From: Hygrophila difformis
Lineage: Eukaryota > Streptophyta > Magnoliopsida > Lamiales > Acanthaceae
Length of the DNA stretch: 64,000 nucleotides
Reading direction: 5' to 3'
Assembly: GCA_030278955.1 (NCBI GenBank)
Contig: JAOANR010000001.1
Span: forward strand, 40,450,890 to 40,514,889
In this document: positions 11,746 through 23,200 of the stretch, piece by piece
How the letters are laid out: the number at the start of each line of letters is the position of its first letter
How positions within the stretch are numbered: position 1 is the first letter of the stretch
Position numbers and translations under genes: made by a program
The notes under the pieces: generated by a model
What the model was told of the DNA's origin: nothing
The model's input: the letters and a program-made list of their open reading frames with translations, nothing else
Databases searched by the model: none

Positions 11746-11943
11746 GCAGAGATGCAACATGCATATGCAAATGATATTTCCCCCCAATAATAATTTAATG
11801 CACCATATATATATATTTTTCCCATGGGTTTTAAAAAAAATTTCTCCATGGAAATAATAATTTAAAATTTAAAATAATAGTCAAAATATTAATAGTAGTT
11901 TAAAAATAATAATGGTTTAAAAATAATAGTTTAAAAATAGCCG

Positions 11944-11957
11944 GGCTCTGATACCAA
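11944..11957 (-). other. Tekay primer-binding site
   Basis: GGCTCTGATACCAA on the plus strand, i.e. TTGGTATCAGAGCC on the element's strand: complementary to the initiator tRNA-Met 3' end and adjacent to the 5' LTR. Confidence 0.85.
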
Positions 11958-11959
11958 CT

Positions 11960-14568
11960 TGTAACACCCCGGTTTTTGGTCACCCAGGTCGGGATGTCAC
12001 CGCCACATCTCCCTAGTAAGACACGGTTCCTCCGAGCTTACTAAAGAGATGCAAGGCTAGGTATTTCAGTATTTAAAACATTTAAAGCATTCAAAATAGC
12101 CCATACAATATAATTCGAAAATAATAATAGCATAGCGCAGCGGAAATATATAGTTTAGTACAGTATCGCAGCGGAAAATATAAAAAGGGTCGACATGGCC
12201 AAAACACGGGTTAAACAGGCCCGTTCATAATATAGTCTAAGTACGAAATTTAAAAGCAAAATAACAATCCCCAAAATCCCATGCATGATTCGTGCTCACA
12301 CATGCTCATTCCACATATTCGGTAAAGAAAGGAATAAAAATGGTTTTGGTCAGCAAAGTTGCTGAGTAAGTTAACACATGCATGATCGTAGGGTTTAAAA
12401 GCCATAAATTTAGTAATTTAACAAAAGCATGATAATAACATAATATTTAGTTTCATCTAATCCATATCCAATAGCATAATTTATCTCAGGCTCTATTTAA
12501 TAACACATATCACATGGTTCAAGATAATAGCCATAATTTAAATAAAGCATTTAAATAATTTAATTGGACAACAACATAGTTTAATCTAATTTAATTTAAT
12601 TTAGAATCCCCATTACATTCCCGATTTGGTATTTCAAAGTTTCACGATAGTATCGCGATGTCAACAAGTTTAGCCGGTAGCCCGGCGGCCGCAACCGTAT
12701 CAGCCATACCCAGTACCACTCCGGAGCCTCGGGAAACCCATACGGATATTCACGAGAGTGTAGGCTCTAAGTTTCGCCGTTTAGGCAATCCATATCTCAA
12801 ATTTAGCGCGCGGGGTCACCATCGTCCATTACGGCACGAAGTGAATCGTTAGGGGGCACCCTGCAGAGCACTCACCCCTAATTTTAATCTATCAAGTTTG
12901 TAAGGGGATTTAATTTTTAAAATCTGACTTCAATTGTATTTATTTAGAAATAATATCTCAACTCGTTTCAACCCTAAAGGTTAATCCCATGTTTCAACAA
13001 GATTTCAAGATTTCGTTTCTATAAATCACAGTTTACTCTAAAATTCGTCTAAAATCAGATTTAATTCCAAAAATTCCAAAAATTCATATCTGACTCGGAA
13101 ACATCAAGATCTACAACTTTCGTGTTTTAACTTTTTCAATCCGAGATACCTAAGTAGGTCAAAATTACCAATTTTCGCACAAGAAGAATTCTGTCCGAGT
13201 TTAATATGTCACAGTTTAAAGATTTCAAATTCTACCATATCAATTCAACTCCAAATTTAATGAAATTTGACAGAGATCATCTTAAGACATTTATCTACAA
13301 CTTTCATGTTCGGCCAAAGATCTAAAACAGCCTAGATCCTATGTCAAAAACGTGATCAAGATCATTCCTAAGTTCTGTTCAAGATTTCGAGATCTAGATT
13401 CAAACAGCTCGGTTTCAACGGGTTTTCACATATCAAATCAACTCCAAAAATTCCCAAATTTTTACAGTAGCTAGGTCTAAGTCTTAGGAACGTTTTTCGT
13501 GTTTTAAGTTTTTCCGTTTGAGTTTGTTTTAAGGTTCGGAAAAATTCAACAAATCTGTTGCGCCGGTAGAAAGTAATAGTTGACAGAATTTCGGTTTCAT
13601 GTTAATCTTTTAGTTTTGAATGTTTTAATTCATCCCAAAACCATGTAAGAGTTAACTTACAGTGTCTATGAACGTCGGGGATGTCTAGTTCGGAGGCGTG
13701 GCTTCCAGATCACCGTTTCTCCTCTCCGTTCGTCGGGTTCTACGATCTAGATTCGATACGGGGTGTAGAAAGAGAAGAACCGAAGTTAGAATCCGTTTTC
13801 GGATTGAAACGTGAAAAGATTTATCGGACTAGAGCTTACCACAAAGTTTAGAGACCTTGGATTTTCGTCCAAAGCTGCTGCCTCCGTTTGGTGCTTTCCG
13901 TCGACTCCGAATTTAGGGTTTCGAACGTATAGAAGATTGTAGGGTTTTGTAAACTTGTTTGGGGCTCCCAAGGGGCTTATTTATAGAATTCTTAATCCCT
14001 AGGGCGTCCACAACCGACCTAAAGGTCTTGAGTCGAGAGATGTTCAACCGAAAGTCGAAAAAATCCGCGTTCGGGCGAGAGATTCACGCAACAAACGAAT
14101 CTGTGAAGTGGCGCGGTCGTGGCGCGCTAAAGCCTCTTCACCGCGCGGCCACCGCGCTGACTTCGCCTGGACTTCGGTCCGGGCGGGTCGTGCGATCCGT
14201 CGTGCTTTTCCGCCTCTCTTTCGGGTTTCTATCCCTCTATGCTCCCGAATTCCGATTTCCGGGGTATATTCGGGTTCATACTTTCTCTCTAATTTTATTC
14301 TCAGTCTAATTGGATGTTTTGGACTCGAATACTCGAGTTCATTAGTGTCGGGTTTTGGTGTACCATTTATCCCTCATTTTATTTAATTAAATTCCTTTAA
14401 TTCCTTTTTAAGTAAAAATCTCATTTCTCATTTCCTTATCTTCATTTATTTCTTTTATTTGCTGGATTTGTTTATTTATTTATAGTATTTATTTTATTTA
14501 TTATTTATTTATTTAATTATTGTTTAATTATTGTTTTATTTTATGTTGGAAAATTCTCGGGTATTACA
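11960..14568 (-). repeat. Tekay 5' LTR
   Basis: 2,609 bases, collinear with 3510-6117. One extra A (near 14060) accounts for the length difference. Substitutions include those near 12190, 13018, 13100, 13230 and 14160. Confidence 0.95.
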
Positions 14569-16165
14569 TTTTCGGTTCCCATAAACTCTCAAATAATGAC
14601 CTTAAGAAAATTGATATGGTTTCAAGCAAATGTTCAATAGATTTCAAAAGGTGAATGACAATGTTGGGGGAAAGCCATATATATAGGCAAACCCTAATTA
14701 CATGGATTAATTAAGCTAAACAATTAATTAGGGGTTTTAATCAATCCATTATATTAATTAAACAAGAGCTAAAATAAATTAAACAAGGCAAACAATTGTG
14801 GAGGACTACGGGAAATATGGCAATGTCGCGAAACAAGAACGGCTCACATCGTAGTAGCAATGCAAAATGCATTTCGGAGTATTGCGGAGAAGGGCACATG
14901 ATCTCAAGTCCAGGAGGCTAGAATCTAAATATTAATAGTCTACGGGACCTCAGCTCCAGGGTCTTTCCATGTTTTGCTCAACGAGATGAATTTGAAAATG
15001 GAGAGTTACAGACGACGTGAAACTCTCGGGTCTACGTAAGACCATTGTTGACATCGCTAAGCAGCCTCTCGTCGTAAGGCGACGTCGCGAGACACCAAGG
15101 ACCACGCGAAAGGCTTCACGTCGTAAGGAGAGGATGGCGTCGTCGAGGCCGGGATGAGGGTTTTGTGAATGATGACGGCAATCGGGATTCGGCGGTGTGA
15201 GAGGCTGTGGTCGGAGGTATCTCGTAGAGGCCGCCTAAGGTCGATGGTTAGCACGATGGCTGGTGAAGAACGGAGCAGGAGGATAATATGGGGGTTTTCC
15301 TCTTCTTGCCGTCGGAGCTGCCAAAAATGGAGGTTGACGACGACAACTGGTTGGTGGCCCTTTTGGATGTGGCGACAGTGGCTTCTGAGCTGGAGTATGA
15401 AGAGAGAGAGACGGTCGGAGGTCCAAGCTGGTTGGAGTGACTGGCCGGCAGCGAGCTTAAAGGGATGATGGAATGGAGGCAGCGGCCAGCGTGGAGGCAG
15501 TCGCTGTTGACGGAGGAGATTGGGGGTGAGCTGTTCGGAGCAGCCGACGATGAAGCAGAGGTGAGGGAAGGATGGTCGGACTTTGCTGCCGGAGAGAAGA
15601 CTGGTGACGGGCGTTTTCACCGGAGAAGACGATCGGATAGAGGGGGCTTGGGCTGGAGCCACTGGGCTTCTTCGTGGGCCAATAGGAGATGGGTTGCATC
15701 TGTTTGGACCGATATATATTAGATTTGGAGATGCGCCAAAGACTAGTATGGGCCGAGGATGAGAGGGATGGGCCAGATATGGAATTGAGGGGAAGTGGCC
15801 CAGCTGGAGTATGGGTTGGGCTCAAGGTTTTGGGCTTGTTTATTTTCCCCCAATTAATTAATTGCAGCCCACTTAATTTGGATCCAACAACTTCTAGTCT
15901 TAACCCATTTTGAGAGGGAGGCCCTTTGATCGCCGCTGCTGACCGCCGTTGACTGGCCGGATTCTGGCAAAATTCCGATGATGGTCCGGTGAAACTCCCG
16001 TGGGAATCCGACGGTCTTCCAATATCCGATTTTTCCATGATCAGCTTTAATTCTTTATCTTTCTTCATAATTAATTCTTCCGGATGACTTAAAATATTAT
16101 TTCTCATGTTCCACATATCCGGGTCGGGTCGTCTATCATTTGGGTTGGTCCGGACATCCATGTCA
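14569..16165 (-). other. Right part of the putative element B LTR
   Basis: AT-rich from 14569 to 14800, with a TATA-like TATATATA at 14672-14684; GC-rich from 15060 to 15970. A 303-codon minus-strand frame (16368-15457) crosses the polypurine tract and runs into this LTR. Only its first 70 or so residues look like a pol C-terminus; the rest is read-through. No host gene is recognised. Confidence 0.45.
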
Positions 16166-16622
16166 TCCTCTCCCCCTTGAAAAGCTTTGGACTTCAAAGC
16201 TGAATAGGAAAATATTATCATAGGATCCATCGGATAATCACAGTCTGCACAAACCGAAATTCCATAAGTATTGCTATTATGTATCATTTCAGCAAAATAA
16301 AATTTATCAATAAAATTATCAGATATGTGATCCAAAATGCAGATATATTCTTCTGATCCTGCTTCCAACTTGTGTTCCGCACTAAAACCCTTCTTGACTT
16401 GCGATTTTCAGTCCCTGCAACAATGATGACAATTATCAGATAAATTAATATTATCAAAATTTTGAAGAATCTCACCTGAGTTACTCAAAATTTCATCATC
16501 TTGATCGTTTTCGGTACCTGCAAAAATATTAATCAAATTAGATGCAGTGTCATCATAAAAATTTGGAAAATTAAACACTGAGAAATCATGACACGGCATG
16601 TCATTAGCAGATCCTGGGATAA

Positions 16623-16901
16623 TTAACAAGCAGTGCTTGGTGGAGCTGGGATAATTAAACAATATGGCTTTGGATGATCCTCTGTTGCCAACTGTAGCCT
16701 GCGAACAACATAAAGATTGACAATATTAGCACAACTTCCACTGTCAATAATTAAAGTTGATAAATTATCGAGAATTTCACAATGACAATGAAAGATATTT
16801 TCCCTTTGTTCGAATTCTGCTGGCAGGGGCTCATTCTCCTCTTGAGTGGGAGCTACCCTTGCGGTGTGGTGCATGAGGAATTTCCTGGGCCCTGTTCCCA
16901 T
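16623..16901 (-). pseudogene. Element B aspartic-protease remnant
   Basis: The minus-strand frame contains LSTLIIDSGSCANIVNL, the DSG active-site motif of retroviral-type proteases with the usual hydrophobic flanks, then VVRRLQLATEDHPKPYCL. It lies directly downstream of the gag core in the expected order. After about 16680 the frame enters AT-rich sequence and no reverse transcriptase follows. Confidence 0.65.
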
Positions 16902-18225
16902 TCGGATCTAACTTTAAGGTCAAGTCCCTTTTGGAAATGGTCCATAAACTTTCGTTCGGTGGCCTTGACCTCTGTGACCCTAATTAAGTCCTTGAAGTCC
17001 TTAGAATATTCTTCTACGGACTTCGACCCTTGAGTATAGTGCAGATAATAATCCCACATCGTTTCCCAATATCCCACAAGGAACCTTTTATCTAAGATGT
17101 CGATGAATCCTTTCCTGGTGGAAAGTTGGGGCTTGCCTTGCGTAGACAATTCCTTCAGATAGTTCGACCACCATGGTAGCATTTTCCCCTTAAACTTGCG
17201 GTATCAAGGTAAATTTTCTCTTGTTCGTTCAATGAAATCCCGTGGTATAATTCCTCCAACCTCTTTCTCCATAAACATAGTCGAGGTAGTCCTTTCTGCT
17301 TCCGAGAGATGGACTATCCAAAAAGCATTGCTCCAACAATCTGAACCTTTGAGCCAATTCAGCTTGGCTAATTGTTGGTACGTACGTCCGGGATCCTTGT
17401 GCGCCCTTGTGCTACTTTACTCCCAGAGTACGAGCTGGAAGTGTCCTTGGAGACTGATTGAGGTTCCAGATCAGGAGGTTTGCGCTTCCGCTTAATGCCA
17501 AACTCATCTTTCAGATTTCTTCAAGTTCCATATTTAGCTTGTACCGCAGTCTTTGCTCAACAGTGTCCATGACTTGCTCATATATGTGTTGCGGATCCAC
17601 AAGCCGGTGATCTACCTCATCTGCAATAAAATTAATTTTTGTAGTGAGTTTATTAGATAAGGCATTAATTTCAGAATTAAATAGCGCAGTTAATTCTTCC
17701 TTGAATTGAGCAATTAATTTTGAAATTTCTTAAGAACAACTGGCCATCAGACCCGTACTCGGTGCTTCTTCGGCTTGCTCGGACATTTGCTTTTCAAGAC
17801 TTTCACCCAACTGCTCTAGCCCATACTCCATGTGTCCTTCAATCTGTCCTGGTACTTTCTTAATGTGGTCTTCCATTGTAGCATTTAATTCTTTCTCTGC
17901 TTGATTGAAAAGATGCTTAACCCTTTATGCTATTCTTTGACCATGTCGAGCTGCAAAGTCTTTGGCAGATTTTTGAAGCAATGTTGCAATTGCATCCAAT
18001 TTAAGCTCAGCTACGGTGGTGGAGATTATAATGTGCTCTTGCAGTTCGTAGTTTGCCAGTCCAATTCCTCAGCAAGGAATTCGACTTTTCCATCCAACTT
18101 GGCAGATAAAATTCAAATGTGGTGATCCACTTGCACATTCAAAGCTCTTTCAAAATCTGTAGCAAGTTGATCTAGTCTTCCCTCGAAGACATCAGTAACT
18201 TCGTGAATTTGATGATCCAGCCAAA
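16853..18225 (-). pseudogene. Element B gag remnant (coiled coil plus gag core)
   Basis: The best-preserved segment (17182-16853) shows the Ty3 gag core: LPWWSNYLKEL, FIDILDKRFLVGYWETMWD, YLHYTQGSKSVEEYSKDFK and FMDHFQKGLDLKVRSEW. Upstream, 18225-17520 matches the coiled-coil region at 1-1410 of the window, including the segment that is uninterrupted here and carries the Cassandra insertion there. Frames are broken in several places. A zinc knuckle was not found. Confidence 0.6.
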
Positions 18226-18999
18226 AACTTATAATCGAGGTCCTAAGCACTTCAATCGTACCCCAAACTGAAACCCATTTCATTTTCGAATTAGGGCGTG
18301 CATTACGTTTCTTCTTTAGCCTTGAAAAAACTGAAGCTTGTGCACCTATAGTCGCCGCCCTCGCCGCCGAATTCACAGACTTCGACCTCAAGTCCAGCCA
18401 GTGTATTCGTCTATTTCGCAGCAAAATGTTGAGATTTTGGGGATTTCAAGCACCACTTCGGTGTTGGGGGGGCGAACGGCTGCCTCGTGGGGGAGGGGGG
18501 TTATTGGAGGGAGTTGCAGCGGCGGTTGTGGCAGTCGATTCCGGACGTGACACCCTTCATGTGCAATGACTCTTTAACCCTTGCTCCATGTGTTACAAAT
18601 TTTTTTCCCACCAGAGTATATGGGTCTTTTCATCTTTTTCATTCCGAAATAAATCCTATATTCCGACGTGGGGAGTTCATTTGGAGTATAATGGTATAGG
18701 AGGAGCATAGAGGGTGTATTTTGTTTTGGGAGGATTTTTCTTACATTTGCCAAAAAAAATCAGAATCAAATAGATCTCAATTTAAAAGTAATTATAGCCA
18801 TATAAAATTCATTAAAAGAAATCAATATTTTGAATGAATTAAAATAAACAATGAGATCCAATAGTATTTATAAAATGAAATTTTTAATTTCTAATTAGAA
18901 AAATTGCATCCTTTTTTCTTGGGATCTTTTAAAGTTATTATTATTATTTTTAAGGTGCAATAATATTTATAGAAGGAATGTCGATCTATAGATTTTATA

Positions 19000-19034
<35 letters not shown>

Positions 19035-19440
19035 ATTATTATTGATAAACACTTTGATTTGTTTTGAACTATAGTACATACAAAAGATAAACAACCATAA
19101 CAATAAAATTAATAATAAAATAACTACACACCAAAATCAACTATGTTTTATCTTAACTCAAAATAATACTCCATAATAATAATAATAATATTTATTTATT
19201 CATCATCATCGATTAGGGCATGAGTTAATTCATTTTTTTCTTATTTTGATTCTAGTCTAATCAAATTTATTTATTTATTTATTTATATATGGCCTTACTA
19301 TTAAATTAAATTTGTTCAATGATCTTATTTTAATAAGAAAATAATTAATTAAGGAAAATAAGTTCTAAACAACGTATCAACCCACCTAGTCTATGAAATT
19401 AAGAATGAACAAAACTAAAATTATTGAAGTTGGGACCTAC
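18226..19440. other. Unassigned junction region, partly GC-rich, then AT-rich
   Basis: 18226-18560 differs in composition from both sides (GC-rich, with a G-run at 18467-18501) and abuts the broken end of element B. It may be a captured gene fragment, but I do not recognise the protein. From 18600 it is AT-rich, with a (TTA)n microsatellite at about 18995-19041. Confidence 0.4.
18995..19041. repeat. (TTA)n microsatellite
   Basis: About 15 TTA units interrupted once by TTAATTA. Confidence 0.85.
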
Positions 19441-19463
19441 TTTAGTGGTCAAGTCTTCAACTC

Positions 19464-19859
19464 CGGGTATGTTCTGCACGCAGAGCTGTAGCTGCAAGCT
19501 GGAGCTGTAGGGAGCTGGAGCTGTAAGTAGCTGTGGGAGCTATAGCTGTCAGTTCTATTTAAGTGTTTTGTACAACTAGCTGTAGCTGTGAAAAAATGTA
19601 TGAAATGACATAAAAGGACAAATATTTATGTAGATTATTGGGTAATGGGTTGGTTATTGAGTTAAAATTGTGATTGCTCAAAAATAAGCTCCTAGCTTAT
19701 TTTTAAACGCTACTACAGGTAGCTTCTAAAAAGAAGCTTCCAAAAGCTCCCAAAAACTACCAAAAGTTAGTGTGCAGAACGGGGTTTTTATTTTGAAATA
19801 AAAGCTAAAGCTACCAAAAGCTCTCAAAAGCTCCCAAAAGCTGCGTGCAGAACAGACCC
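19464..19859. mobile_element. hAT-like MITE rich in AGCT words
   Basis: The ends are inverted: CGGGTATGTTCTGCACGCAG on the left and, reversed on the right, CGGGTCTGTTCTGCACGCAG, 19 of 20 matching. Imperfect eight-base flanks (TTCAACTC at 19456-19463, GCCAACTC at 19860-19867) fit a hAT target duplication. The interior is filled with GAGCTGTAGCTG on the left and CCAAAAGCTCCC on the right, so the arms can pair further. There is no coding sequence. Confidence 0.75.
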
Positions 19860-20131
19860 GCCAACTCCCAACCTATCCCACCCAACCCCTTATCTCTCCT
19901 CTTTGTTTTCTTTATAATTTGTGTGGCATGGACTATCATCACCCCTTTTCAATCACCCCTTTTTCAGTATTTAATGGCTCCTTCAAAAAAGGAAAAACAA
20001 ACTAAGACTATTCATTAATTACCAATCTTTATGCCCAAAGGAATTCTCACCATTCAAAATCGTATCATACTGTATTTAGAATACCCGAAAATATTCAGAA
20101 TTTAGAATCACGGAGAAGATATTAATGTTAT

Positions 20132-20290
20132 TTAATAATATCGTCGAGCAAGATACCGCAATAGTCGAAGAACATCCTTCCATAATAGACGCTGAAATCG
20201 TGCGTATTCCACTAGTCGAGCAACATCCTCCACTAGTCGAGTAAGATCCTTCTGTAATAGATAATCAAATCGTGCGTATGCCACTAGACC
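20132..20290 (-). repeat. 72-base coding repeat in the last rhomboid exon
   Basis: The end of exon 7 encodes YARFDYLLQKDLTRLVED and then YARFQRLLWKDVLRLLRY, a 24-residue unit present nearly twice, with a smaller RLVE repeat inside. The DNA repeats share CGTGCGTAT and CACTAGTCGAG words. Known RBL12 proteins end shortly after the GG motif, so this tail is extra. Confidence 0.75.
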
Positions 20291-23200
20291 AACCACGGCT
20301 CCACCCACACGAGCTGCTACTAAAATATCATGGTCTCCCTGCAATCCAGAAAACAAGCTTTTCTTCAAGACAAAACAGAGGAATGACCTAATAAGAAGCA
20401 GCACAATTAAGTTCTGGAAACTAATCAACATAATACAATCATCTACTCGACTACTTCCAACAAAAGACATCACAATTTCAAATTAGGTTGAGTTTTAACA
20501 GTTTGGATCATTTTATATGGAAAAATAAAACAACCATTAAGAGCATCTACATCGCAACAAAATTTTCCAATTAATATTGTCATTGTCAGGGGATGAATTC
20601 ACAAGCCACCAATGTGGCAATTAATCTCACGTGGATCCCACCGAGTGAATTCAAGACTATGAACTGACTACTGAGTTAATACCACTTATTTGTCACCTTT
20701 TTCAACTTTTTCGGTAGAAATGTCATAATAAAAACCTTACTTCACGATGCAAATATTTTTTATATTAAATAATTATCTTGTGGGTCCCATAAAAAGAATA
20801 TATTAATGGGTGAAGGGAGGTAGGAATTAATTGAAATGAATTAAAAGAGTGTCGGAAGAAGTGAAAAGTCGATTGGCGGAGAGAGAATGAAAAAGTGAGT
20901 TATTAATTGTGTGTGGGATGTGGGTGCCCTAATGCACATACCTTTAATATTCTATCGAAATCATTAACAAGAAGACAGCCACCCTGTAAAAAGGTCGGGA
21001 AAAATTAACTCTCAAAAAAATGGTTATTTCAGTAATGGTATTTACCAAGGACTTTATCGTGAACTTACAATTAAGAAAGCTGGAAATCGTTTGGAGATGT
21101 CCAGAAGTAGGGTGTTAGTTGGAAAAAGTAATAGATTGACTAGGGTATTAATTGGAAACTGAAAAACATCGAGCAGCATAACACCATATACTGCTCCACT
21201 TGCACCCTAAAAGCAAGAAACGGAAGACCATTGTTCAAGACATGATTCTGAATCTTTAATATACAGCGTTGCTCAATTACAAATAGTTCCACAACATAAA
21301 AATAACATATGTGTTAGTAGGACTATACGAAAAATTGAGAGCATAAACAAATGGAAAAGTTTGAATCCTTGGAGATTATCTTAGAAGTTTGTAATATCCG
21401 ATAGATATTGTTAACTCTTGATTTCTGCCTTTTCATACTGGATGAGATTTATGGAAATTGGAAGCATAAGTTTACAGGAACACTGAATTATATCAGTCAG
21501 TTGATAGAAATATAAGAACTGGCGCGCTGTTGAAGGAAACTGAGTAGTAAATGCGAAAGATATAAACTGCATAAGTAAATTTCTAAGATATATTGGTGCT
21601 TCTTTGTATTAGTATTGCCTCAAGGTATATTTATCAAAACATAAGGAAGAATGTATAATGAGACCCAACATATTCAATTTATGGTGATTGGCCATTTCTG
21701 TAAGTCAGAAATCAGAACGTGTGTTCTGCGATGAATAAGCATAGAACATGAATGCACACTGCTCAAAAATAGAAGGTGATCGTCAAAAGTAAGTTGTAAC
21801 ACTTACCATCCCCGGCCTTTGTGAAGGGTCAACACCAAACATTTGCTTTCTCTACACACAGAGTAGACAATAAGCAATCAACAGAAAGAGCAACAGGAAG
21901 TTTGTTTCGAAAATCATTAAGTCTTAAGAATGACACAACACAAAAGAAACACTAAATAGACATTGCTCTCATTTTATATGAAATATTGGAAGAACCGACA
22001 TGTCAAAGATTTCCTAATCCATGTTTATATTTCAGGAGCCAAAGTTGTTTACCTGAATTGACAAGTCAAAGAGCTGTACAAATGCATATCCCATGTAAGA
22101 GATTGAGCTAACCAAAGCAGCAGATAGATACAACTTCAGCAAATACTCAGGTCCAAAAGTTCTTCCTATCTGGTCAATGAAATTAGAATTCAGAGAAATC
22201 ACAACACAGGCATACATTATAAATAAATTGGAAAAAAAAAAAAAAGAACAAAATCCACGCTATCTTACAGTAAACCCATATAAGCAGAGTCCAACCATGT
22301 TTACAATTAGATGCCCCATATCTCTGTGACTGAACGCAGCTGTAATCAAAGTGTGCACACGACCACTTGTAAAATTGTCAATCGAGATCTGTGGAAAAAT
22401 TAAAAATATTTGAGTAAAATATGTCCCCAGTGGCCAATACTTCAAGGTTCTTCACAAATTATCAACTTACCATAAAATGCTTCGCCATAAATTCCGGACT
22501 TGCAACTCTCCATAAAATGAAAATGGCAGTGTTTACTACTATCAAGCCTATCACAACTCCATCTGCTGTAAGCCTATTAAATTAAGAACAATCTTCTGTT
22601 ACACATTAAAATCAAAAATTGTCAAGCTATCAGCCACTTGAATCCCGGAAAATTAGATATGATACAACTGGGAGGTGAAATGAATGTAATAGTATCATAC
22701 TAAAACAAACAGAGTAAGATATTCCATTATAAATTCATCATTTAAGTTTATCAATTACATTTGTCCCTTTCAAATAAATTCATCATTAGCTGAAATAGAA
22801 ATTGAACTAAATTGTGTATTACGTCACCCGTGGTAGCCACTCCCAAGTAGTAGCATTTTGGATAAGCAACATATCCTATCTTCGGAAACAACTTCCTCTC
22901 CATTACTTTCATACGCTAAATTAACATACAAGTCGCTCCGAGGTCAAACAGGACAACGCGGTGTTCAATCCACATTGGACATTAACACTTCTACCAATTC
23001 GCAGAATAGACAATGATTTTATATGATCTCCTTAAAGAATATTTCTTAAGTGTGATTACATTTAGCTCAACTTTCATTTTGCGATTAGCTACAAAGTACT
23101 CGATTTACAAAAGTTATCAGCCTTAATTATTGCCCGGAGAATTTCTCCAGATTCAAACAAGCAGATGCTCCTTAGTTTCAACTTTTGCCGTGGCACACAT

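Larger units (their letters stand above)
3510..14568 (-). mobile_element. Ty3/gypsy retrotransposon, Tekay (Del) clade, about 11.06 kb
   Basis: Two 2.6-kb LTRs (TGTAACACCCCGG...GGTATTACA) flank, on the minus strand, a primer-binding site at 11944-11957, an extra upstream reading frame, gag with a zinc knuckle, protease, reverse transcriptase, RNase H, integrase and a chromodomain-like tail. That order and tail fit the Tekay/Del chromovirus clade. The LTRs differ at roughly 16-17 sites by my count, so the insertion is recent. The coding region nevertheless carries several frameshifts and one in-frame stop, so this copy cannot supply its own proteins. The five bases on the two sides (GGGTT and TTTTC) do not match, so no target duplication is visible. 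Confidence 0.93.
3461..16165 (-). repeat. Putative shared LTR of element B, split by the Tekay element
   Basis: Removing the Tekay insertion (3510-14568) leaves about 1.65 kb. Its left end abuts a primer-binding site (3442-3454), as a 5' LTR should. Its right end abuts a polypurine tract (reverse of 16166-16179, TCCTCTCCCCCTTG), as a 3' LTR should. The termini on the minus strand would be TGACATGG...GGCAGCA. A TATA-like word (reverse of 14672-14684) lies upstream of the expected transcript start. The simplest reading is one LTR serving two tandem copies. The section 15060-15970 is GC-rich with no recognised gene. The model is weakened because the Tekay flanks show no target duplication. Confidence 0.45.
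16166..18225 (-). mobile_element. Element B, right copy: internally deleted Ty3-type element
   Basis: Reading right to left this holds the coiled-coil gag N-terminus (18225-17520), a gag core (17182-16853), an aspartic-protease motif (about 16760-16720), then a short region straight to a polypurine tract at 16179-16166. The phrase KSKAFQGGEDDM just before the tract is typical of a Ty3 pol C-terminus. Reverse transcriptase, RNase H and integrase are missing, so the copy is a large deletion derivative. The upstream end stops abruptly near 18225, where sequence unrelated to the left copy begins. Confidence 0.65.

Noticed and set aside
15457..16368. 303-aa open frame on the minus strand
   Set aside because: Only its start looks like a pol C-terminus. 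It then crosses the polypurine tract into the LTR and is Ser/Pro/Leu-rich read-through.
20541..20950. MITE in rhomboid intron 6
   Set aside because: The left phrase GAGCATCTACATCG resembles a MITE end, but no inverted partner or target duplication was found.
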